Under the pieces are notes generated by a model, which did not search any database, was not told the DNA's origin, and was given only the letters and a program-made list of their open reading frames with translations. A DNA stretch of 64,000 bases from Dyella_B acidisoli (GTDB lineage Bacteria > Pseudomonadota > Gammaproteobacteria > Xanthomonadales > Rhodanobacteraceae): the NCBI RefSeq assembly GCF_049532895.1, contig NZ_CP064031.1:1736001-1800000 (forward strand), read 5' to 3'. Shown here piece after piece: positions 23,744 to 32,022 of this stretch. A program made the translations under genes and the position numbers. Every line of letters starts with the position of its first letter. The stretch's first letter is position 1.

Positions 23744-24892
23744 GTGCAAGACAAGAAAGTAGCCAATGATGCGACTGCTTCCCTTGCAGGCAGCATTTTT
23801 CAATTCTGCGTTGCTCTGGATCAATGCTTCCGTCTGGGTAAGTCGGAAAGCTTGTGGATAGAGAGGTTTGGCGATGTTACAACCTCTGAGGTTCAGATTG
23901 AGACCAAGCAGTACGCCGACAACCTGACGGACAACCACCCAAACTTTTGGAAGACGCTGAAAAACTGGTGCGATGGAAGCTTCGATCATGCTCCGTACTC
24001 AAAGCTTGTGCTCTTGACCACACAAACAATCGGTCCGCAGTGTAAATTGCAGAAATGGAATGATGCGAGTGCGACTGATCGTGTAGGCATTCTCGAAACT
24101 ATATGGAAAGAGGCTGGGAAGAAGTATGAGGCCGCGAAGGAAAAAGAGCCTCAAGCAAAACCATCAGGCGTTTTGAAGATACAGCGCAAATTGATGAAGA
24201 ACGACAATCGGCAAAAGCTTCTTGAAGTAGCAGGGAAGGTTCTCATCTCAAGTGAAAGTGAGGGAATGCACGAGCTTTGGGACAAAATGAAGTACCTATG
24301 GGGAAAGGGTGTTCTAGACGCCAAACGAGGCGCATTTTTAGAAGGCGCGCTTGGTTACATCATCAACCCCGATGTTATCGAAGGTGGTTGGGAGGTCATT
24401 TTTGACGGTTTTGACGCAAAGGTTGCGGAGCTTAGGAAAACATATGGCCGAGACACTCTAGTTTTTCCAAAAAGATACCAAGTTCCATTGGTGAAAATTG
24501 GTCAAAATGAAGTTGACCTTTATCAGGAAAAGAATTTCGTAAAAAAGATTGTCGAGATTGGGTATCAAGGAAAGATATTGTCCATCGCCATTAGTAACTA
24601 TCTATACGCAAACGACACAGTTCTAAAGGACTTCAAGGAGTATGAGATTTCTCCTGAGTCATGTCAGGGTTATATAGACGGTTTGGTCAGAATCCACGAG
24701 ACAAGGCATCGAAGTGCCAAGCGCAATATGGGGAGTGATCAGATGGCTGCTTCCCAGACTTTCTATGACGCCATTACCGGCGCTGATGCGCAACCCTTTC
24801 CAGGTTTTGATGTGACCCCCATCGACTTTCGAAACGGGGTGTATCACATGTTGGCCGATGAGAAGGATGAGGTTGTCTGGAGGCTTTGGTAA
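23744..24892 (+). CDS. ABC-3C-type component with PD-(D/E)XK-like nuclease domain
   Basis: This encodes 382 residues. GTG 23744 is chosen because GGAGAGG precedes it; a GTG four codons earlier is possible. The N-terminal 110 residues resemble Cap4/DUF4297-type nuclease domains: Glu40 in WIERFGDV, Asp44, then the E-x-K pair in VQIETKQYAD (53, 55), followed by HPNFWKTLKNW and YSKLVLLTTQTI. The rest fits a helical linker plus a C-terminal domain as in the first component of ABC-three-component (ABC-3C) systems. Stop and next start overlap (TAATG). Inferred role: effector nuclease controlled by the ATPase encoded two genes on. Family placement is from memory of conserved architecture, not a search. 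Confidence 0.7.
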   Translation: MQDKKVANDATASLAGSIFQFCVALDQCFRLGKSESLWIERFGDVTTSEVQIETKQYADNLTDNHPNFWKTLKNWCDGSFDHAPYSKLVLLTTQTIGPQCKLQKWNDASATDRVGILETIWKEAGKKYEAAKEKEPQAKPSGVLKIQRKLMKNDNRQKLLEVAGKVLISSESEGMHELWDKMKYLWGKGVLDAKRGAFLEGALGYIINPDVIEGGWEVIFDGFDAKVAELRKTYGRDTLVFPKRYQVPLVKIGQNEVDLYQEKNFVKKIVEIGYQGKILSIAISNYLYANDTVLKDFKEYEISPESCQGYIDGLVRIHETRHRSAKRNMGSDQMAASQTFYDAITGADAQPFPGFDVTPIDFRNGVYHMLADEKDEVVWRLW

Positions 24893-25356
24893 TGGCCATC
24901 AAAGCATTTCAGAATTACGCGACTCTAACCCGGAGCCCACTTGTGCTGGCTCCGGTTATTGAAAGCTTTTTCTTTGCGCTGGAGCGCCAAGAGCGCAGTA
25001 TTTTGCTTAGTTACTTGGTTTTGCCAATTGTCCTCCATGCTCCTTCGAGGAAGTTCCTGGAGAACGCCAGATCAACCAGCTCGTTGATTACGTTTTGTAA
25101 GAACAAGGATTTTTTGGTGGGCCTTTCTGCCCGTGTTGAGAGGTGGAAGAGCGTAACTGGCATCGCGATACAAAATTCGGTCAGTTGCAATCATCTCGAA
25201 GTAAAGGAAGATCTATCTATTGCTGCTGGACTAGTGGCCAATGAGGTCGAGGGATTGATGCCAAAGGAGATGAAGGCGGCCAAAAATCTGGCAAAGTTGA
25301 TGTCGCCTTACAGTGTTCCGGCGGTTTACAGGATTCTAGGGGTTGGAAGGCTATGA
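24892..25356 (+). CDS. ABC-3C-type middle component
   Basis: This encodes 154 residues, mostly helical, with no catalytic motif. The start overlaps the previous stop (TAATG) and its stop overlaps the next start (ATGA), so all three are translated together. GGAGG lies ten bases upstream. Sequence such as YATLTRSPLVLAPVIESFFF, LLSYLVLPIVLHAPSRKFLE and LVANEVEGLMPKEMKAAKNL matches the general pattern of the small middle component found between the effector and the DUF3732 ATPase in ABC-3C loci, which always stands in this position. Role inferred: an adaptor linking the two. Confidence 0.65.
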   Translation: MAIKAFQNYATLTRSPLVLAPVIESFFFALERQERSILLSYLVLPIVLHAPSRKFLENARSTSSLITFCKNKDFLVGLSARVERWKSVTGIAIQNSVSCNHLEVKEDLSIAAGLVANEVEGLMPKEMKAAKNLAKLMSPYSVPAVYRILGVGRL

Positions 25357-27347
25357 AGTGTTTTGTCAAGTTTGTTGGTGTGTTGGATAAGGATGGGGGT
25401 GTCCATCATGTTCATTTTCTGCGTGGATTGAACATCATTACAGGAAAGTCATCGACAGGGAAAAGCGCCATCATTGAGATTTTCGACTACTGCTTTGGTA
25501 GTGAAGACTACACAGTGCCCGAGGGTGAAATCACAAAGGCGGCTTCCCTTTATTTTACGGTGCTTGGCTTTGAAGGCTTTGATTTGGTTCTAGCCAGGAG
25601 GCCGGATGACAAGCACGCCTTTGTTAGAGAGGTTGAATCCTGGACAGGTGATGAGCCGATTTTTATCGATGCAAGTCTTTTTCAGGATGGATACTTCCGC
25701 CCACTCAAAGACTTTAAGGATGAGCTTGGCAGGTACTTCTCTGTAAAGATGGACAGTGTCGATGAGGACGATTCTTACAAAACCTATACTGGGAGGAGGT
25801 CGCCTACGCCGTCAGTGCGTAGCTTCACCTCGTTCATGCTCCAGCATCAGAACCTGATTGCAAACAAGCATGCTGTCTTCTATAGGTTTGATGAGAAGGA
25901 AAAAAGAGAGCAGGTCATCAATCATTTTAAGATTTTTATGGGAGTTTCGAACCAGCCTTACTTCGTCCTGTCGCAACGCCTGGAAGAGATGAATCAGGAG
26001 TTGAGGAAGCTCGAACTTTCTCTTCCAAGAAGGGATGAGGAAAAAAAGAAAGCTCGATCTCAGATTGAACATGCATTGGAAGCCTATGAGGCCATTAGCG
26101 GTTCCGCGTTTGTTGGCATGGATGCGCAAGGCGTCTTGGCTAACCCGGAGCAGTCACTTCAAAGATTGACTGAGACGACCATTAGCATAGATGCCAATAA
26201 CTCAGACTTCGATAAGCAACGTCAGGATAGGGATGTTCGTCGATCAAAAATTTTGGCTGATCTTAGGGAAATGGCCAAGAAGAAATCTGCTCTGCAAAAG
26301 TCTGTGGAATTCTCCGCCGCCTTCGTAACGAACGCTGATGCGATTCCTTTGCCAGGAAGTGCCGATATAGCAGTTTCCGCATGTCCATTTTGCCAGTCCA
26401 CGGAGAATCATATTGAGCATGAGGCAAACATGCTGGTTGAAGCCATCGAATGGCTGAACAATGAACTTCGAATTTCTCCTTACATGAGGGAGACGTTTGA
26501 GGCTGAAGAGCGAGAAATCGACAATCAACTCCGATTGAAAAGAGACGAACTTAAGGCTGTTCAAGCTGAAATTGATGAGCTTGATAGACAAACGGCGGAA
26601 TTGGCCCGTGGAAGATCACTGACGGAGTTGACCATTAGGGCGAAAACTCGCGTGGAGGCTACCTTGGAGCTTCTTATTTCCCTTTCCAAGGTTGATTCTC
26701 AGCCTAGAATCAACGAGCTACGTAACAGCATCAAAGATGTTACTGCGGAACTGGCAAAGTTCGACGTCAAACAAAGGATGGATGACATCCGGGTGTTCAT
26801 TGACAAGGAAATGAAAGAGATTGGCGCCAATTTTGATTTCGAAGAATCGTATCTTCCAATCAATTTGCACTTCGCACTCGACACCTTTGACCTTTGGCAT
26901 GAGCAAGATGGTAAGAAGATCTTCCTTCGCTCCATGGGTAGCGGCGCGAATTGGCTTTACTGCCACTTGACCCTGTTCCTGGCGATGCATCGTGCTTTTG
27001 CTGCCTATTCGGATAAGGGTTGCAAGATACCGCCTGTACTCTTCCTGGACCAGCCAACTCAGGTCTATTTTCCTAACTATCTTAGTGACTCCGGTGAAGA
27101 ATTTGACGCCGAAGAATTGGCGCAAGGAGTTGGACGGGAGGGACGGGTTGATGATGATTTGGAGTCGGTGGTCAAGATGTACAAAGAGCTGATTCGGTGT
27201 TGCGAGTTGGCATCTGAGCGGTACGGTGTAACTCCTCAGATCATCGTGACTGACCATGCTGACCACCTTGATTTAGGAAACTGGAATTTTGACTCCTTTG
27301 TACGAGCCCGTTGGCGGTCACACGGATTTATACAGTTCGATTCTTAA
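25353..27347 (+). CDS. DUF3732-type SMC/Rad50-like ATPase (ABC-3C ATPase)
   Basis: This encodes 664 residues. Walker A is GKSSTGKSAI (31-40). Two charged coiled coils flank a CPFC motif near residue 343 (SACPFCQSTENH), placed like the zinc hook of Rad50. The C-terminal half has an ABC-type signature SMGSGANWLYCHL (about 527), Walker B PPVLFLDQPTQVYFP (about 562) and an H-loop IVTDHADHLD. The wide Walker B ending DQPTQVYFP is what I associate with DUF3732. It is expected to sense a DNA or nucleoprotein cue and gate the nuclease component. The product ends at 27347 with no further overlapping gene. Confidence 0.8.
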   Translation: MKCFVKFVGVLDKDGGVHHVHFLRGLNIITGKSSTGKSAIIEIFDYCFGSEDYTVPEGEITKAASLYFTVLGFEGFDLVLARRPDDKHAFVREVESWTGDEPIFIDASLFQDGYFRPLKDFKDELGRYFSVKMDSVDEDDSYKTYTGRRSPTPSVRSFTSFMLQHQNLIANKHAVFYRFDEKEKREQVINHFKIFMGVSNQPYFVLSQRLEEMNQELRKLELSLPRRDEEKKKARSQIEHALEAYEAISGSAFVGMDAQGVLANPEQSLQRLTETTISIDANNSDFDKQRQDRDVRRSKILADLREMAKKKSALQKSVEFSAAFVTNADAIPLPGSADIAVSACPFCQSTENHIEHEANMLVEAIEWLNNELRISPYMRETFEAEEREIDNQLRLKRDELKAVQAEIDELDRQTAELARGRSLTELTIRAKTRVEATLELLISLSKVDSQPRINELRNSIKDVTAELAKFDVKQRMDDIRVFIDKEMKEIGANFDFEESYLPINLHFALDTFDLWHEQDGKKIFLRSMGSGANWLYCHLTLFLAMHRAFAAYSDKGCKIPPVLFLDQPTQVYFPNYLSDSGEEFDAEELAQGVGREGRVDDDLESVVKMYKELIRCCELASERYGVTPQIIVTDHADHLDLGNWNFDSFVRARWRSHGFIQFDS

Positions 27348-27466
27348 ATTTTACAGAGACGAAGATGTGGAGAGTTTCTGTGCGCTTTAGATCAGCACTG
27401 ATGAATGTTTAAGATCGTTGGACTTGTGGTTTTGATGACCGATTTCTATGTTGTCAGGGGATTTTT

Positions 27467-28279
27467 ATGCCTTACTCAGCAACTGTTTTCAGTGTTCTAA
27501 TTGCTTCTCCTTCAGACGTCAACGATGAGAGAAAGGCCATTGCGGATGCTTTGCACGAGTGGAATTCACTTAATTCCCAAGTTACCGGTCATGTTCTTTT
27601 GCCAGTGATGTGGGAGTCTCATAGTGCTCCAGCCATGGGTGACCGTCCGCAAGAAATCATCAATAAGCAAGTGGTACGAGACTGCGATATGTTGATTGGT
27701 GCATTTTGGACGCGACTTGGATCACCAACGGGCGTGGAGGAAAGTGGCACAGTTGAAGAAATACGTTCATTTCTAAAGCAGAATAAACCTGTGATGCTTT
27801 ACTACTCGAAACAGCAGGTTGACTTAGACCGCATTGATACTGCGCAACTTGAAAAGTTGAAGCAGTTTAAAGTATCAATTCGTGATAAGGGTATTCAAGC
27901 TGATTATTCTTCTCCACAGGAGTTGAAGCAGGTTTTGCTACGTCACGTGACAATCGTCATGAGAGACATGTCTGTTGCTCCAAAAGTAGACGCAAGAACA
28001 GTTAGGGCTGCGAAAGCCTCGGTCGACGTAGATGAAGAACTTCCAGTAGCTGTTGCTAAGAAGACAAAAAGAGATGATGGTATTCGTCTCGAAGATTACT
28101 CAGAGAAGGCTTTCGCAATAAGAGGCGACAGCACCAGTTTTATGGATCAATTGCGTGCTATGAATGGGCGATGGATACCATTGAAAACGGGCGGAAAAGG
28201 CTGGGTTTTTTCAAAAAGGAGACTTGAAGATGTCGCAAAATTGCTTGGTGTAAAGGCTGAGCTTGTGGCTCCCGATTGA
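27467..28279 (+). CDS. DUF4062-like protein with C-terminal GGKGW-type domain
   Basis: This encodes 270 residues, with AGGGGA upstream. The N-terminus FSVLIASPSDVNDERKAIAD and later CDMLIGAFWTRLGSPTGVEE fits a TIR/DUF4062-like fold seen in conflict-system proteins. After a charged linker, the last 60 residues (YSEKAFAIRGDSTSFMDQLR ... GGKGWVFSKRRLEDVAKLLG) resemble a small domain I have seen in phage and giant-virus proteins but cannot name. It is 119 bases from the ABC-3C operon and has its own terminator, so it may be a separate defence gene or a fourth partner. Enzyme activity is not shown. Confidence 0.65.
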   Translation: MPYSATVFSVLIASPSDVNDERKAIADALHEWNSLNSQVTGHVLLPVMWESHSAPAMGDRPQEIINKQVVRDCDMLIGAFWTRLGSPTGVEESGTVEEIRSFLKQNKPVMLYYSKQQVDLDRIDTAQLEKLKQFKVSIRDKGIQADYSSPQELKQVLLRHVTIVMRDMSVAPKVDARTVRAAKASVDVDEELPVAVAKKTKRDDGIRLEDYSEKAFAIRGDSTSFMDQLRAMNGRWIPLKTGGKGWVFSKRRLEDVAKLLGVKAELVAPD

Positions 28280-28422
28280 TACTTTCGTACGTCTTGTAGG
28301 CCGAAGTGATCTTCAGTAGGAAACTGTAATAGGTGTATTTTCCGCTTTAGACACAAGCAAGAGCGCGTCTATGTGTTGTTCCAACACCCCGCGTAAAGCC
28401 AATCCAACATCCAAAGCAATCC

Positions 28423-28453
28423 AAGCCAACCCATGTGTGAGGTTGGCTTTTTT
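28423..28453 (+). terminator. Rho-independent terminator of the island gene
   Basis: AAGCCAACC / GGTTGGCTT (9 bp, 9-base loop) is followed by TTTT and then GTGTGTC. It ends the DUF4062-like transcript. The remaining bases to 28683 hold no recognisable gene. Confidence 0.8.
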
Positions 28454-28683
28454 GTGTGTCAAGGATATTTGATATGTGTTGGTAATCTGCTTTGATGCAT
28501 GTGTGGTCAATCCCAAAAATACTTTGAGTGTAAAAGCCGTGTCGAAGTGATTGGTTTCACTTCGTTCCTGAACTTTCATCTGCGAGAGAAATTTTTCGAT
28601 GAATAACGGTTCCAGGTTTGACTTAATTCGGGTCGGCTGAATTTCGTTGGTACCAAAGTGTGCTTGATAAGGTCCAGCAACAA

Positions 28684-29074
<391 letters not shown>

Positions 29075-29180
29075 GGGGAAAAGATTGCTTTAGCGGTTGA
29101 AGTATATATTGTGATGGGTGTGTGCGGTATCAACCCGTGCAGAATGGGGCGTCGATCTTCGTTTGTTGCTTCAGAGCAAA

Positions 29181-29208
29181 TGGATTCCCGCTTTCGCGGG
29201 AATGACGG
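29181..29208. repeat. REP-like palindrome between ssrA and smpB
   Basis: ATTCCCGC and GCGGGAAT with a TTTC loop lie inside TGGATTCCCGC...GCGGGAATGAC. It is the same family as the pair at 31589-31713. It may mark the end of the smpB transcript. Confidence 0.6.
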
Positions 29209-29264
29209 CCGTGGGGGTTGCAGCAAATGCTGCGGTGCTCTGGACAAAATAGATCAGATAATCG

Positions 29265-29759
29265 TTACGCAGCGCGATTGTGCGAGCGCATGACGCGCTG
29301 CTTGTCGCGTTGCCAGTCGCGTTCCTTCTCGGTGTTGCGCTTGTCGTGCTCCTGCTTGCCGCGCGCAAGGCCGATTTCCACTTTCACCTTGTTGCCTTTC
29401 CAGTACATGGCGATGGGCACCAGGGTGTAGCCCTTGCGTTCCACGGCGCCGATGAGTTGGTCGATCTCCTGGCGATGCAACAGCAATTTGCGTGTGCGGC
29501 GATCGACGGGTACTACGTGCGTGGATGCGCTGATCAGTGGCGGGATGGAGGTGCCCACCAGGAAGATCTCGCTTTTCAACACCACGGCGTAGCCGTCGCC
29601 GAAGTTGATGCGGCCGGCGCGCAGGGCTTTCAGCTCCCAACCTTGCAGGGCAATGCCACATTCGAAGCGCTGGTCGATGTGGTATTCGTGCCGGGCGCGC
29701 TTGTTGAGGGCGATCGTGCCGCCGCTTTCTTTTTTCTCTTTGTCCTTCGCTTTTGCCAT
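29265..29759 (-). CDS. smpB: SsrA-binding protein SmpB
   Basis: This encodes 164 residues. The body matches SmpB: NKRARHEYHIDQRFECGIAL, LQGWELKALRAGRINFGDGY, LLLHRQEIDQLIGAVERKGY and the basic tail GLARGKQEHDKRNTEKERDW that enters the mRNA channel. It binds the tRNA-like part of tmRNA and brings it to stalled ribosomes. It lies just upstream of ssrA on the same strand, separated by a REP-like palindrome, and diverges from ratA. Confidence 0.97.
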   Translation of the reverse strand: MAKAKDKEKKESGGTIALNKRARHEYHIDQRFECGIALQGWELKALRAGRINFGDGYAVVLKSEIFLVGTSIPPLISASTHVVPVDRRTRKLLLHRQEIDQLIGAVERKGYTLVPIAMYWKGNKVKVEIGLARGKQEHDKRNTEKERDWQRDKQRVMRSHNRAA

Positions 29760-29838
29760 GTCCGTTAAACTTTGTGTTGTCGCCCCCGAGCAGGCTGCCT
29801 GTGGACGGGCTCGACTTTATTCTTGGAATGAGGGTGCC

Positions 29839-30270
29839 GTGATCCAAATCCGCCGCAGTGCCTTGGTGAAATATTCGCCGGCGCAGATGTTCGACCTGGT
29901 CAATGAGGTCGAAGCATACCCAAAGCGCTTCGCCTGGTGTGGTAACGCCGAGGTGATCGAGCGGGGTGACAACATGCTGGTGGCGCGGCTGGATCTCAAG
30001 TTCGCCGGCTTCCATCACAGCTTTACCACCCGCAATACCGTCGATCGTCCGCGCCGCTTGCAGGTAAGTCTGGTGAACGGGCCTTTTCGCAGCCTGGAAG
30101 GTTTCTGGGATTTCATCCCGCTCGGCACGGACGGCTGCAAAGTCGCGTTGGAGCTGGATTTCGATTACGCCGGCCGCCTGGGTGGCGCGGCGCTGAAGCT
30201 GGGTTTCCAAGGCCTGGCCAGCCGCATGGTGGACGATTTCTGCCGTGAGGCGGACAAGGTCTATGGCTGA
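29839..30270 (+). CDS. ratA: RatA/coenzyme-Q-binding START-domain protein
   Basis: This encodes 143 residues. The GTG at 29839 is chosen because GAGGG lies just upstream and the product then begins MIQIRRSALVKYSPAQMFDL as in the family; the frame is open further upstream without a site. It has START/polyketide-cyclase features (YPKRFAWCGNAEVI; GPFRSLEGFWDFIPLG; FQGLASRMVDDFCREADKVY). Relatives are described both as the E. coli toxin RatA that blocks 70S assembly and as Coq10-like quinone-binding proteins; the second is more likely for a conserved housekeeping gene. It overlaps rnfH. Confidence 0.9.
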   Translation: MIQIRRSALVKYSPAQMFDLVNEVEAYPKRFAWCGNAEVIERGDNMLVARLDLKFAGFHHSFTTRNTVDRPRRLQVSLVNGPFRSLEGFWDFIPLGTDGCKVALELDFDYAGRLGGAALKLGFQGLASRMVDDFCREADKVYG

Positions 30271-30538
30271 CCGCGTTGCCGTGGAAGTGGTTTGCGCCAC
30301 GCCAGAGCGCCAAGTGCTGCGCCGGGTGAGTCTGCCTGTCGGCAGTACGGCCATTCAAGCGGTGGAGCAGTCAGGCATTTTGCAGGAGTTGCCAGAGCTG
30401 GCGTTCGATCCGTCGCTATTGGGAGTTTTTTCCCGTCGCGTGGCGGCTGATGAACTGCTGAAAGACGGCGACCGGGTGGAAATCTACCGGCCGCTCACGA
30501 TTGATCCGAAAGACGCGCGGCGCCGCCGCGCTAAATAA
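30263..30538 (+). CDS. rnfH: RnfH-family ubiquitin-like protein
   Basis: This encodes 91 residues and starts 5 bases before the ratA stop, so it is translationally coupled. It has the beta-grasp pattern of RnfH (VAVEVVCATPERQVLRRVSL; STAIQAVEQSGILQ; GDRVEIYRPLTIDPKDARRR). Its role is unclear; conserved pairing with ratA is typical. The basic C-terminus is normal for the family. Confidence 0.92.
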   Translation: MADRVAVEVVCATPERQVLRRVSLPVGSTAIQAVEQSGILQELPELAFDPSLLGVFSRRVAADELLKDGDRVEIYRPLTIDPKDARRRRAK

Positions 30539-30552
30539 GACGAGCAGGGCGA

Positions 30553-31032
30553 TCAGTTCGGACCGCCACCGCCATTATCGCCACCGTTGTCGCCGCCGCC
30601 GCCGTTGTCGCCGCCCGCGTTGGGGGACTTGTCGCCGGAGGTGTCGTTGACGTCGTATTTCGTCTTGTACTTGTTGCTCTGCTGCACCAGCTTCTGCGCA
30701 TCCTGGAAGTACAGGTTGCCTTCGGTACGCACCAGCACGTCGTTGTTGAAGTAAAGGCTCATGGCATTGACCTTCATCTTCTCGCCACGATGCGAATACG
30801 TGGAGACGTAATCCCAGCGATTCTGGTTGAACGGCGTGGATACCGAAGGCGTGCCCAGCAGCACCAGCACCTGGCGCTTGGTGAGACCCGGCTTAAGCTG
30901 ATCGGCAAGGTTCTTGTCGATGGTTTTATCGAACAGATTGCCCTGGGCCACGTCGGGGGTGTACACGAGATGGCAGCTGGCCAAAGACAGTGCCAGCGTG
31001 GCGTAACCCAGTGTGCGAATCAGCTTTTGCAT
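30553..31032 (-). CDS. bamE: Outer-membrane assembly lipoprotein BamE
   Basis: This encodes 159 residues. Lipoprotein signal MQKLIRTLGYATLALSLASC, acylated Cys20. The SmpA/OmlA domain follows (LADQLKPGLTKRQVLVLLGT; QNRWDYVSTYSHRGEKMKVN; VRTEGNLYFQD). It is part of the Bam machine inserting beta-barrel proteins. The last 25 residues are an unusual Gly/Asn/Asp run (GGDNGGGGDNGGDNGGGGPN) after a Lys-rich stretch, not part of the standard domain. It diverges from fur, an arrangement conserved in this order. Confidence 0.95.
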   Translation of the reverse strand: MQKLIRTLGYATLALSLASCHLVYTPDVAQGNLFDKTIDKNLADQLKPGLTKRQVLVLLGTPSVSTPFNQNRWDYVSTYSHRGEKMKVNAMSLYFNNDVLVRTEGNLYFQDAQKLVQQSNKYKTKYDVNDTSGDKSPNAGGDNGGGGDNGGDNGGGGPN

Positions 31033-31107
31033 TCGTAGTGCGTCCGGATCGTTGAGGTGTCGATGATACACTAATGGCTTGATTCCACCGTGTACCGGGA
31101 GCTTGCG

Positions 31108-31527
31108 ATGGAGCAGGAAACTCAAGAACTCCGTAAAGCCGGGTTGAAGGTCACCCATCCCCGGATGCGCATTCTCCAGATCTTCGAAGAAGACGGCGCC
31201 AGGCATCTCACCGCCGAGGACGTCTACAAGAAGCTGCTGGCCCATCAGGAGGATATTGGCCTGGCCACGGTGTACCGGGTACTGACCCAGTTCGAGGCCG
31301 CAGGCATCCTCAGCAAGCACAACTTCGAGGGCGGGCAGGCGGTATACGAACTGGATCGTGGCCAGCACCACGACCACATGATCGACGTTGACAGCGGAAA
31401 AGTGATCGAGTTCGTCAGCGAAGAGATCGAGCGCTTGCAGCGCGAGATAGCGGCCAAGCACGGCTATGAGATTCAGGACCATAGCTTGGTGATGTATGTG
31501 AGGCCGTTGGGGAATAGAAAGAAGTAG
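31108..31527 (+). CDS. fur: Ferric uptake regulator Fur
   Basis: This encodes 139 residues; ATG 31108 has GGGAG upstream. The DNA-binding winged helix is in LKVTHPRMRILQIFEEDGAR ... DIGLATVYRVLTQFEAAGIL. The metal-binding core is GGQAVYELDRGQHHDHMIDV. It represses iron-uptake genes when Fe2+ is bound. The two cysteines of the E. coli structural zinc site (C-x-x-C after HHDH) are replaced here by Asp and Ser (MIDVDSGKVIEF). The gene is divergent from bamE. Confidence 0.96.
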   Translation: MEQETQELRKAGLKVTHPRMRILQIFEEDGARHLTAEDVYKKLLAHQEDIGLATVYRVLTQFEAAGILSKHNFEGGQAVYELDRGQHHDHMIDVDSGKVIEFVSEEIERLQREIAAKHGYEIQDHSLVMYVRPLGNRKK

Positions 31528-31588
31528 AGGCTGGTCCAAGCGTCTGCTAGCCGATCGGCTGGCATAACCCGATACGCGTGCATTACCT

Positions 31589-31713
31589 CACCGTCATTCC
31601 GGCGAAGGCCGGAATCCAGTCTAAATATGCGTCCGAAGGACACCTAAAGAAGGTGTTGAGTGCTTCGCACGACGTATTTGCACTGGATTCCGGCCTTCGC
31701 CGGAATGACGGTG
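31589..31713. repeat. Inverted pair of REP-like elements after fur
   Basis: Two 32-base arms (31589-31620 and 31682-31713) are perfect inverted copies, each itself a palindrome around ATTCCGGC...GCCGGAAT. The 61-base spacer has no gene. The layout is that of a BIME-like unit. Confidence 0.8.
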
Positions 31714-31768
31714 GGGCGAGACTGGCCATCACGCTGAAGCCCCGGGGCAGGAAGGAAATCGCAGGCAT

Positions 31769-31808
31769 AAAAAAAGCCGCGGGAGGACTCCTGTCCACCC
31801 TGCGGCTT
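31769..31808 (-). terminator. Strong Rho-independent terminator
   Basis: The stem AAGCCGC / GCGGCTT (31774-31780 with 31802-31808) is followed on the minus strand by a run of seven T or more. Confidence 0.8.
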
Positions 31809-31923
31809 ACCGTTGTCTCTTGACTGCTGTGTATCGGAGTTGCTCGCGATACGTGCAAATGTCCAGACTCCGGCGGAATGGCATCCTGCCATTCTTCGAG
31901 TCCACCGTCCCCACGGTTGACTC
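31769..31923 (-). ncRNA. Candidate structured RNA with GGA-bearing hairpins, or 3' UTR of the kinase gene
   Basis: On the minus strand there are, in order, a hairpin GAGTC-ACCGT / ACGGT-GACTC with GGGG loop (31898-31923), a hairpin GAATGGCA / TGCCATTC with loop GGA (31876-31894), and a terminator AAGCCGC / GCGGCTT followed by seven T (31769-31808) that itself encloses GGAC-AGGA-GTCC. Several GGA triplets in loops recall CsrA/RsmA-binding RNAs. It lies 100 bases after the stop of the kinase gene at 32023, so it may be its 3' UTR. No open frame is seen here. The 5' end is unknown. Confidence 0.5.
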
Positions 31924-32022
31924 GTGCTCACCGTCTCGCGACGGCGGCTCCCCCACATCGATGGGATTGATCCTAACGAAGGTTTTACGGAGCTGGTATT
32001 GGAAAATTTCCTAGTTACAGTG

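Noticed and set aside
28280..28683. Integrase gene at the right end of the island
   Set aside because: No frame with the R...HxxR...Y pattern of tyrosine recombinases; the 28313-28579 minus frame is random-looking.
29254..30354. 366-codon open frame on the minus strand across ratA and smpB
   Set aside because: It overlaps smpB and ratA, both firmly identified, in another frame.
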